From Aquanectria penicillioides (Eukaryota > Ascomycota > Sordariomycetes > Hypocreales > Nectriaceae), in assembly GCA_003415625.1 (NCBI GenBank), contig PYIU01000007.1:1922001-1986000 (forward strand): a stretch of DNA of 64,000 bases, written 5' to 3'. Below are positions 1 through 11,453 of this stretch, in pieces. A program made the translations under genes and the position numbers. Below the pieces are notes generated by a model, which saw only the letters and a list, made by a program, of their open reading frames with translations, was not told where the DNA came from and made no database searches. How positions within the stretch are numbered: position 1 is the stretch's first letter; the number at the start of each line of letters is the position of its first letter.

Positions 1-1342
1 CTTTTAGGTCTATATTATTAAATTTAAACTCTTTTTCTTTATACTTTTAAATAGCCTTATCTATAAGCTTAATGTTTTTTAAATAGCTTTACTTTTATTA
101 AGTGGCCCTTTTAGCGCTTATATAATAGTAATATATATAGTTAGTGCATTAGCTATTAATAAAATATTATATATAGCTAGTATAAAAGTCTTTAATAAAG
201 TTAAAATAGCTTTTAATGCTATAATAATAATAATTAATAATTAACTATATAGGCTAGGTTTTAATTAAAGTTTTAATAAACCTTTATATTATATTAAAGG
301 GTTTCTTTATAGTATTTTAATATATAAAAATATCCTTATTGCAGTCTTTAGAGTTAGGCTTAATTATTACTTAATTAAGTAAGTTTTAAGCAATTATATA
401 ACTTAAGGTATATATACTTCCTTTAGCCTTATAGAAAATAGAAGCAATTTTATATAAGGTCTTTTCTATTAATTTTAAAGCTTATTTTAGTTTTAAGCCT
501 AATATTTAAGAATAAATAGACTTAAGAATTAAATATATAATTATAGTGCTTCTATTTATTAATAGAGTAAAGATAATAGCTTCTCCCTTAAGATATTAAT
601 TTATACTATATAAAGAGAGAGCATTAATTATATTAGCAATAGACTCTTTATAGGCTAAAATATAAAAGTTTTAATTAAAATTAACTTTAATTAATTTAAG
701 GATAAAGAAATTAAGTGCTTAAAAGCTATTAATTATATATTTTAAATTAAATATAATAAAGAGAAGTATAAAAGGATATTTAAATATATTAAAAAGATAT
801 TTAATAGAGTTAATTTAAGTCTTATAGTATCTTTTAATAGCCCTATTATTAGAAAATGCAATTATAAGATTTTAGGCATTGCTTATATTAAGTTTATTAA
901 TAAGCTATTAAAATAGATTATAAAATATCTTTTAAAATAATTAATATATATCTTAAGCTTTTAAAATACTTTTTGCTTTATAATATAAAATAAATATATA
1001 ATTATTTAGCTTTATTTACTACCTTTTATAGCTAAGCCTAATAGATTATAAAGCATTACTTTTAATTAAATATAGAATTATATTTAGGCATTAAGTATAG
1101 CTTATATTTACTAATACTATTATATTTATTTAATAATTATTTTGCATTTATAATTATATTATAAATAAAAATGCTTACACTTACCTAAAGTAAATAGAGA
1201 GTTTAGTGCTTAATAGTAAGGTAAAGAATAAAATTATTTCTTTAAGTTAGTATATATATATTAAATTTAGTATTTTACTATTGCCTAAACCTTTTAAATA
1301 TATACCTTAAGTATTATTAATACTATAGTTTTAGTATATTAC

Positions 1343-2110
1343 TAATAATATATTACTATTTATATCCCCTTACTATAGAGTTATATATTATTAGTAAATT
1401 ATCCTTATTAATAATTTATTACTATTTAAATAAGTGCTAATATTTAAAACTACTTATTATTTTATTAGTAGTTAAGTGCTATTAGTAAATTAATACTATT
1501 CTTTATATATATTATTAATAGCAAAAGGTTACTAGCAATATATTAATATACTATTTAGCACTATAAGTTTTAATACTTTATTAATAATATATTACTGCCT
1601 ATATTCCCTTTTTATAGAGCTATTTATTATTAGTATTTTAGCATTATTAATAATATATTACTATTTAAATAATAGTAATACTATTTACTATTTAATTAAT
1701 AGCTAGGCAATATTAATAAATCTATATTATAATAATTAAATATTATTAGCAATAGATTAATATTTTATATTTTATTATAGCTTTAATATGCCCTATTAAT
1801 AATAGTACTTTATTAGTAATCTATTTTTATTTAATCTTATTATTTTATAGCACTATAATTAGCAATTTAATAGTAGCTATATAGTATTAATAAATTAATA
1901 CTATATTTAATGCATTCTATTAATACTTAATAGATACTAATAATCTATTATAGTTTTACCTACTACCTTTAGTACCTTAGGGCCTTAATATTTTATTAGT
2001 AATACACTATTGCTTATACCCTTCTTTATATAAGTAGTTTATTATTAGTATCTTAATATTATTATAATATATTACTACCTAAAAGGCATTAATGCCTACT
2101 AGCTATATTA
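1343..2110. repeat. Degenerate direct repeats inside the AT-rich block
   Basis: A recurring pattern starts near 1,343, 1,582 and 2,000: a TAATA(ATA)TATTACT-like start, then a short C-run (TATxCCC), then TATTATTAGTA. Spacing is about 239 bp and then about 418 bp, with a weaker partial copy near 1,790. Copies differ by substitutions and small indels. They look like an ancient tandem or minisatellite-like array that diverged through RIP. Alignment by eye only. Confidence 0.45.
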
Positions 2111-4230
2111 GATATTATTAGTAAATTAATACTATAATGCTATTTGCTATTTTCTTTAAGCTATATAATGCATTGCATTATAGTACTGCCTCTTTTTAAT
2201 AGCTAAAAGTTTATTGCATTAAACTATAGCTTATACTTTTTATTTTCTTTTATTAAAGTAAAGTTATTATATACTATCTAAATAAATATACTTTAATATA
2301 GGCAAAGAGTTATTTTTTAAAATACCTTTTATTTAGCTAGAAAATAATTATTTTATTATTATTATAAGCTTATATTTATAAAAGTATTGCAATATAAGAA
2401 TTTAATATAGTTTACTAAAAAAAGAGTTAATAAATAATATAATTAATTATATACTATTTAAAGGGAATTAATTAATTAAATTATTAAATTATTAAGTTAA
2501 TAATCTTTTATTATTTATTTATTTCTTTTAGATTATTATACTTTTTAATATTAGCCTTTTGCTTTTTTTATATTTTAGGTATAATAGCTAATATACTATT
2601 TACTTAAGCTAACTTTAAAATAGTAATAGCCTTTGCCTTTAATTTATTTATATTATAGCCTACTTTTATTTTAACTATAATTAAATGCTTAAGCATTTAG
2701 TATTAGGCATACTATATTATAAAGGGCCTATAATTATAGCTATTGCTTTATTATATTGTTTCCTTTTTATATTAATTAATTATTTTTAAACTTTTAAATA
2801 CTAAAGGGAAAAAAAAAATACCTTTTTAATATATTAATATTTAAGGAATTTCTATTAATAAGCTACCTATAGATTGATTAATCTTTAATCTATAAACTAA
2901 AAATTAATATATACTTTAATTTTAATATTTTCTTTATAACTCTTTAAGTTATAATAATAAATATATATCTCCCTTTTATTAATCTTAAGAAGGCTAAAGT
3001 GATTTTACTTTAGAAAGAGAGAGAAGAAGTATACTAAAAGAATTTAAACTCCCTTTTAGTAATACTATTTCTTAATCTATTTAGCTACTATTTTAAAAGG
3101 GTAAGGCATAGCTATTTAGGCTTTAGTTTAATAGTATATAAAAATAGAGAATTTAATCTATATAAATACTAGCTTATTAAATAAGTATATATAAGTAAGA
3201 ATAATCTTATTGTTAAGCTAGTATATAGAACTAAGCTTTAAAAAAGACTTTATATTAAATTTAAAATCTATACTATAGATATAAAGTTTTCTGCCTATAG
3301 CTAATATTTAGACTTATTAAATAAGGGTATTAAGCTTATAGTATTTAATAGATAAGGCTTTATTAAAGATAATAAAGCCTTTATTTTATAATTTATTTCT
3401 AAATTCCTTTAGATTAGTTCTATTTATATTTAAAAGTATATTTATTTAATCTATTAAAATTTTAAAGATAGTTATTTTTTTAGGCTAATTAAGTAGCTTT
3501 TTAATAAGTACACTTAACTTTAAGTCTTTAGATTTAATAAGCCCCTTATAGAAAATTAATTAATTATTTTATTTACTTATAGAGGCAGATAACTTACTAT
3601 ATATATAAAAATAAAATTCTATATTTAAAGGCATTTATTAATTAAGACTATTTTTAACTATATATTAAATAAATTGCAAGCTTTTAATAGTGCTATTTTT
3701 ATCTTTTCTTTAAGATAGCATTATCTATAGGCTTAGCATTAAGAACTCTCTTTATTAATGCCTTTTTAGCTATCTTTATTAATATATTCTTGCTGTATTT
3801 AAGTAGCTATAGTTAGCTTTTATGCTATTAGGCAAAGAAGACTGCAGCTAATATATAGCAAATAGAACCTTTAGACTGCTTACTATCTACTATTTCTATA
3901 AAGGTTAGCTATTAAGACCTATTGCTTTAGTTCTTTAACTTATATAGTGTATATTATTAGAGGGAAGCTATAAGAGCCTTATATATTTTAGGAGAATAGA
4001 TAAATTCTTTAAAGTTATATATTTATAAATAGCAATTAGCAATAAAGTTATTAGTAAATTGCTTAAGAATTTTTAAGTAAATAGACTTAATAGTTTTTAT
4101 ATAGTATAAAGAAAAAGAAGAAAGTATTCTTTTAGGGGTAATAAGTTTAATCCTTATATTAATCTTAATGTTTATAGCTGCATTATTATTTAGCTTATTA
4201 AATATTATACTATTTTTATAGCTATTTTTA

Positions 4231-4740
4231 CTATTATTTGCCTTTAGTTAAGATATAGTATTTAAGTATATACTAATAGTAAAGAGAGATTTATTGTTTT
4301 TTCTAGTATTTTTAATAAGCCTTTTAAATGCAATAGGCCTTTTATTCTTTATAGTAATTAAAGGCTTATTTATTACCTTAATTTTATTAATATTATTTTT
4401 TCTATTATTTATATTTAGTTAAAATACTATATTTAAGTGTATAGTTAGGGTAGATTTATTGCTTTTATTAATATTTATAATAACTCTTTTAGGTATAGAA
4501 TATCTTTTATTTACTATAATAATTTAGGGTTTGCTTATTACTTTAATATTATTAAAGGCATTTTTATTTTTATTTATATTTATTAAGCAGCCTAAATTTA
4601 ATCTATTAATATAATTAATATTTTTATTAATATATAGATTATAATTTAGGCTATTTATTAATTAAATATTAATCTATTAAGGCTTCTTTATATTATTATA
4701 GGCCTAAAAATCCTCTTTTAGTACTTTAATTCTATCCTTA
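4231..4740. repeat. Degenerate tandem repeat, about 171-bp period
   Basis: A segment beginning CTATTATTT...TTTAGTTAA at 4,231 recurs at 4,402 and more weakly near 4,571-4,573. Internal landmarks keep their order: TATTTAAGTRTA, AGATTTATTG, AATAxxCTTTTA, then TTTATTACYTTAAT. By eye, units one and two match at roughly three of four positions; the third is more decayed. Tandem duplications are expected RIP targets. The period is close to a nucleosome repeat, but that may be chance. Confidence 0.5.
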
Positions 4741-7700
4741 AATGCATTAGGCTTTAATTCCTTTACTATTATTTTTTACTTATTTAAATAATTAAAATTT
4801 TTAGTTTTAATATTTTCTAAAGGCTTTATATTAATATTTTATTGCTTTTAGTTATCTTTTATATAAAGTACATAAAAAGTATTTATTAAGCTAATACTTA
4901 TATTATATATTTTATTAAATATATAATAAAAGTAAGATATAAAGGCCTTTATACTATTATATTTAAATATAAGTAATTACCTTAATATTAGCATTAAATA
5001 TTATTTTAATTCTTTAATTTTATTAATAAGCTAAAGGATTATTTTAAAAAAGCTATTAAGCTTAAGCAAAAAGTATAGGCAATATAATAAAGCTTATTTA
5101 ATTAATTAAGCTAGCCTTTAACTATTTATATTATATTTTATGCATTTTTTATTAATTGCCTTAAGGGTAAGTAATTTAAAGGGAGAAGGATAAAGAAAGA
5201 AGAGTTTAAGTATATAGCAACCCCTTTCTAACTCTTTAGCATTTATTAAGGTTATTCTACTTTAATAGGGGCTAGGTTCTTAAATTGTAGAAATACTAAA
5301 AGGTATTAGGAATCAATAGAGTGCTAGTATATCTTTTAAATAAGCTATAGCTAGCAAAAAGGAAGAGGGATATAAAAGGGATATAAATTTAAAGAATAGT
5401 TATCTTTAAATTAAAAGAAGATATTAGTCTTTATACCTAAAAGCACCCTTTCTTTCTTTACCCCCCTTTATGCCTTAAAACATACTATTACAGCCAATTA
5501 TATATAGTTAGCTAAACCATTATAGTAGGCATTAGCCTTTATTTAATTAAACTTTATTTTTTAAAAAATGCACTATAGTTAGTATACTTTTATTTTTGCC
5601 TTTTAGCTTAATTAAGTTTTAAGTTACTTATATACTTACTATTATAGAAAAGATTATAATTTTATTCTTTAAGTTTCTTAAGAGTACTTTACTTTTATAT
5701 TAATTAATTATTTATTTTTATTTTATTTTTTCTTATATATATTCTTATCTTTTTAGTTTCCCTTTTAATATAGCTTTTTTTATGCAATATAGAATATTAT
5801 TTTTTTTATAGAGTTTTTTCCTTTTTATTTATTATATAGCCTATAATATATAATAAGGCAAAAGAATAGCCTTATATTAAACTTAAAAGGCTTTTAAGTA
5901 TTATAGAGAACTTAATTACTATCTTTAAGGAAAGTAAAGATCTAAAACTATTAAATTAAACTTCTTTAGCTTATATTAGCCTTAATCCCCTTTATTAATA
6001 TAAGCCCTATTACTGCTTTATTACTATATATAAGACTAAAAGCATATAGATAGATTGCTAGTCTTTTAAGGGCTAAAGGATAGAAAGCATTAGCTACTTG
6101 CCTATTAATTTAAGTATAAGAAATCTATTAAATAACTTGCTTATTAATTTAATAAATAGATTAAGTAAAGTCCTTCTCTTTTCTTTTTTATTTTGCCTTT
6201 AATTTAGCTTTAACCTTTTTATAGGTTTATTTTTTAAAAGCTATATAAAGTAATAATTGCCTAAACTATTATAGAGATAAAGATTAACTTTTAATTAATT
6301 AAATTTAATTTTATAGGAAATATAATAATATTAAATATATTTTAGGTTTAGCCTTAAGCTTAATTAAGTTATAGCTTAATTATATAGCTATAATTATAGA
6401 AATAATAATGCCCTATTTTTTAAATCTTTTAAGTAATATTACTTTTATATTAGTTAGTTATCTATTTTTATTGCCTCTTCTTTTATATATTTTTGCCTTT
6501 ATAATCTATCTTTATTTAATATGCAATTTCTTTATATAGTTTATGCCTTTTTATTTATAATATAATCTATAAAGCACTTTAATAAAAGATAATAATAACC
6601 TTTTATTAAATATAGGGAACTAAAGCACTTTATAGAATTTTATATATATATATTATTTATAAATATACTGCTATTTTAGGCTTTATATATTACTATTGCT
6701 ATTACTATAAGGAGAGTAATATTATAATAAAAATAAAATCTAATAATAGTATAGTTAATATTATAGATTAGAAAATATAAGTAATTTCTTTTTTATTTAA
6801 TTTTTTAGCCTTTTAATAGATTTAGCTTCTTTATTAATAGAAGCTTAAAGCACTTTTTTAAAATAAGTAATAATAGCAATATAAAGGCTAGCTATTAGTA
6901 AAGCTAAAAGTTAAAAATACTATAGATATAGATTGATTTTTTATTAATATAATAGAATAGTTTTTATTTAGTTTTGCTAATAGTATTAATAAATAAAGTA
7001 GTAAAGAAGGATAGTTTAAATAAAATTAGATTTAGGCCTAATAAATTATTGCCTAAATAATATAATCTATTTTAAGTACTTTATTATATAAATTTAACTT
7101 TATATAATTTAATTTAATAGGCTTTATTTCCTTTTCTTTAATTATATTAAACTATACTAAATTTATTAGGGTAGGCTAATAAAGCTAATTGTAATTAAGT
7201 AAATTAACTATCTATTATTTAAAAAGTAGTTAGCTTTATTAATCTATTAATGCCTTTTAAGACTTAAATATATACTAACCTTTATATATTTATTATAGTT
7301 TTTACTTAACTATATGCAATAAATAGAAATAAATATAGTATTTATTTATAGTATTAAAATTATTAGTCTTTTATACCTTTTTTACTATTTTCCTTACTAT
7401 TTAATTAATAATAGATTTATAAAGTAAGGTATGCTTTATTCTTTAATAAAGAATAGTTACTTGCTAAAAAGCTAGCCTTTCTTTTTAATATTAAAAATAA
7501 TTTTAATTATATTTTTAATTCTTTATATAATTTATCTCTTTTATTTTTTTTTAGTTAGTAATCTTTACTAAAGGTATTATTTAAGTTATAGAACTTAATT
7601 ATAAAAAAGCATTTTAAATATACTATATTAAATTTATTTATAGTAGTTTGCTTTTATTAATTATAGGCATTTTATAAAGTATATAAGCATTTAGCTTAAG

Positions 7701-10700
7701 CCACTTAATAAAAATTAATTATATTTAATACCTTTTAAATATATTAAATAGAATTAACTATAAATTGCTAGTATTATAGACTTAATTATTACTAAATATA
7801 TTTATATTAAAGTTCTAGCTAATAATTTAATACTCTTTTTCTATATAAATCTTTTTATTATTAATCTACTTTTATTTTTATTTAGAATTATTCCCTATAT
7901 TATTATTTTAATTTATTTAAACCTTATAGCTTAACCTTACTGCTTTTACCCTTTTAGTAAATTGGCCCTTTACTAATACTACTCTCTTTCTTTTTTTAGG
8001 TTTATTGCATAAAAAGAAACATTTAATTAATTTATTTTTACTTAAGGCTATACTATTAGGCTTATCCTTAAAATCCCTATTAGTAATTATAGCTTTAAGG
8101 ATCCTTTCTTTATTATAATATTGCTTTATATACTATATCTATTAATCTTTATTTACTATTTATTAGTTTTTAAGACTTTAGTATTAGCATTTAAAATATA
8201 TAAAGGGCTCTTTAAATTGGCTATAAAGGGCATATAATTGCTTTAAATATAAATTAAATCCTTAAGGAAATAAGGCCTTTTTATAAAGAAAATAAAGTGC
8301 TATCTTTTTAGACTATAGTTATAAATTAAGTAAATTATACTTACTATAAAACTGCTTTATATAGTTGCTTTATGCTAAAAGAGATAGTTAAATAAAATTG
8401 CCTTTTATTCTTTATTGCTTGCATTTAGGGCATTAAAATAGCTCTTTAAATTGATTTTTATAATAATTTAAAATATACTTAATAAGCTTAAATTAAGTTA
8501 TAAATAACCTATACTTAAAGAGGCATTTTAATTAAATAGTAGTTTTTTAATATATTAGTTTAGCTTCTATTTAAGACTTTAATAAAGAGTCCTTATTTTA
8601 AATCCCCTTTAGATAGTTAATAATTTTATTTTTAAAGCCCTTTAATTTATTCTATACTATAATTAATAAAGTAAGCTTTATAATAGTTTTATTACTTTTA
8701 TTAAATTGCTTAAAATATAAATTTATTAAGCCTACTTAATATAAATAAAAAGTAAGTTTCCTTTTAGCTTACTGCCTATTAATTTTAGTAAAATACTTAT
8801 TTTACTTCTTTTTAATTTTTAGGATTTTTAGGCAGTTTTTAATAGATTAAATAGTAAATAAAAGCCTTTTTGCCTTTAAATAGCTATAGTTTAAAAAGCT
8901 TTTTAATTCTTAATAAAACCCTATAATATTATTTTTAGATTTAAATTTCTTTAGATTTTCTTTAGTAATATATATAAGTATGCTTATATTGCATTTAATA
9001 AAAGATTTATATAGCTTAAAAAAAATCTTATTGCTATTACTAGCTAAATCTTTATATATTACCTTTAAGAAATCTATATATTAATAAATTAAAGGATAAT
9101 TAATGCAGAAAATAGTATTAATATTACTAAAAATATAGCTTTATAATATAGGCTTAAAAGTAGCTATTTAAGTATTAAATCCTTTAAATAGTAAGGGTAT
9201 TTTTCTTAATTAAGGCTATATCTACTATTAAATTAACTATTAATATTAATATAAAGTAAGTAAGGTTAAAAGTTATTCTAAAAACTAGCTACTATAAATA
9301 TATAATTTTAAATCCTTTAATATATATTATATTAAAGCAAAAGGATTAATTACTTTTTTTTTTAACTTTTTACTTTAATAAAATATAATTAATTTTATTT
9401 TTAAAAGGCTTTAAAAATAGCACTTTATTAATAGATATATATTTAGCTTTAAATGCATTATTAGCAATTGCCCTAACTATAAGGAAATTAAAAAGGAAGA
9501 TTATTTTATATAGTATTCTTTTAATATTAAATTTAAATTTTATTTAGCTTAATATTAATAATTTTAAAAGTATACCTAAAGGGGAAAAAAGATAATTAAG
9601 TATTAAAGAGTATCTATCTATTAAGTTAATTTTATTTAATATATTTACTTTACTTAATATAAAAAATAGTAATATTAGCTATAAGTAAGGCCTTAATAGG
9701 ATTTAAGGGATTTTAAATTTATATAATCTTTATATTTTTATATTTTATATCTATTAGGCTAATAGATTGCTAGCTATTAAGGCCTTTTAAAATAATAATA
9801 TAGTAAAATAAAATCTTATTTAAAGGGCTATAAGAAATATTAAAGGTATCTATTTAAAGAGTATTAAGTATTAATATAGTATTCTTTTCTATTATTTTTT
9901 TTTTTAAAAAGTTATTTAAAAAAAAGCCTTAAATTTTTAGTAATTTTTAGTAATATCTATAAAGCTTAAGGTTAATTAAATAAATATTTATTAATTTAAA
10001 AAAGAAAGAAAAAAAAAAAAGAAAATAAAAAAGGCAAAAAGAAAAAAAAAAGCAAACTTACTTTTTTAATAAGCCTAAAAGAGCTATTATTTTTATTACT
10101 ATAAATAAAATATTAAAGGGTAAAATACTATACTTTATTTAAAAGCTTTAACCTCTTTAAGGCTATTACCTTTTAATCTACTATATAAATAAAAGCAGCC
10201 TATATATTTTAAAGCATTAAAGTAGATTTTATTATATAAACTATTTTATATTCCTTAAGGCTTAAGTATATCTCTTTCTTTATAGATATTTTAATATATA
10301 ATTTAAGGAAAGATATAGCTATTCTTTAAGCATTCTTTAAGCTAATATAAAACTAAAACTAAAAGTCTTTACTATAAATATTTATATAAATAGAAAATTT
10401 AAATCTATATTTTATTATTAATAAGCTTTAATATACCTTAAGAGCTAAAGCAATTTTATATTTTCTATTTAGCTTAAATTTAATAATAAAGTTTTTATAT
10501 TTTCTTTAATTTTAATAGTAAAAAATTAATTGCTTTTTTATAATTATTTTTAATAATCTTTTATAAATACTTATTTAAAACTATTTTAAAATAGAAAGTT
10601 ACTTTTTATTTAATTTTTAAATAGAGCTTTATAGGCATTAGTTCTATTATTATTATAAAGAAAAAAAAAGAATATAATATTGCTATATATTTATAGCTAA

Positions 10701-11247
10701 CTTTAAAAAGGTTTAAAATTAAAGTATAAAATTTTAAAAAAAAATAAAAGAATAAATTCTATAAATAAAAATAAAAAAAGAAAAAGAATTAAAATTTAAT
10801 AAAAAAATAATATAATAAATATAATAAACTATAAGCTTACTTTTATTTAAATTATTTTCTATTTATTTATTAATATATATTTATTAATTTTAACTTTTTT
10901 TAAATACTATACTAAAAATAAAAATTTATATATATATAAAGTAAATTATTAAAATTAACTAAAAATAAAAAAGGCAAAATATATAAAAAAAGAAAAATAA
11001 AAAAAGCTAAAAATAATAATTAAAAGTTAATAAAGGGTTTATAGTACTTTAGAAATATAAAGTTTTAAAGGTAAGACTTAAGAAAAAAAAATAAAGATAA
11101 AAATAGATCCCCTTTAATTTAATAGCTATTTAAAGAAATAGAAAATAGTAAAGACTTAAAGAATAAATAAATATTAATTATTATAATAAAGCAAAATAAT
11201 TAAACCCTAAAATTATAAAAAATAAAAAATAAAAAATAAATCCTAAT

Positions 11248-11287
11248 GCCCTATAGTTATAGGATATATTTACTATAACTTTAGGGC
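11248..11287. repeat. Inverted repeat at the AT-block edge
   Basis: Arms of 14 bases, GCCCTATAGTTATA at 11,248-11,261 and TATAACTTTAGGGC at 11,274-11,287, are inverted copies with one mismatch around a 12-base spacer. They sit exactly where the AT-rich sequence gives way to normal sequence, so they may be a terminal or insertion footprint or simply a hairpin. Confidence 0.5.
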
Positions 11288-11291
11288 ACTA

Positions 11292-11326
11292 AAGTTTTGC
11301 TGGCACTCCTCCAACCGGCAAAACTT
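11292..11326. repeat. Second short inverted repeat beside the edge
   Basis: AAGTTTTGCTGG at 11,292-11,303 and CCGGCAAAACTT at 11,315-11,326 are inverted copies with one mismatch and an 11-base spacer. They lie directly after the first inverted repeat and just upstream of the 5S-like sequence. Confidence 0.45.
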
Positions 11327-11346
11327 CAGTGGCTTAAAGCAAGCTT

Positions 11347-11453
11347 GCAGTACAAGAGACTCCCCGTCCGCTCTCCCACAGTCAAACTGAGAAGCGGTGA
11401 ATTAGTACTCGGGTCGGTGACGACCGGGGAATCCTCGCTGTTGTATGTTTTTT
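11347..11453 (+). rRNA. 5S rRNA gene, probably a 5' truncated or diverged copy
   Basis: The segment holds the hallmarks of fungal 5S rRNA: CCGTCCGCTCTCCC at 11,365-11,378, a TAGTA..GGGTCGGTGACGACC block at 11,403-11,425 (part of the internal Pol III control region), GAATCC, and the 3' end TGTTGTATG followed by a six-T Pol III terminator at 11,448-11,453. The usual first 15 or so bases (ACATACGAC..) that pair with the 3' end are not recognisable; the sequence there is GCAGTACAAGAG. It is therefore likely a pseudogene or relic, although dispersed and variable 5S genes are normal in filamentous ascomycetes. It lies only about 60 bp from the AT-rich block. Confidence 0.75.

Larger units (their letters stand above)
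1..11290. repeat. AT-rich, RIP-like degraded block
   Basis: The whole interval is very AT-rich (about a fifth G+C by eye) and has no reading frame of 60 codons on either strand. CpG is almost absent. CpA and its complement TpG are strongly depleted, while TpA, CpT and CpC remain common. That is the pattern of repeat-induced point mutation, which converts C to T mainly at CpA in duplicated fungal DNA. The original elements cannot be named from what is left. A RIP-mutated transposon nest is the simplest reading; a centromeric or other constitutive heterochromatin island is the alternative. Composition switches to normal within a few tens of bases near 11,290. A slightly less mutated patch lies near 5,455-5,520, where several CpA in other contexts survive. 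Confidence 0.85.

Noticed and set aside
1..11290. The possibility that the AT-rich block is mitochondrial DNA
   Set aside because: There are no open reading frames at all, no recognisable mitochondrial genes or tRNAs, and CpA depletion fits RIP; it joins nuclear-type sequence carrying a 5S rRNA copy.
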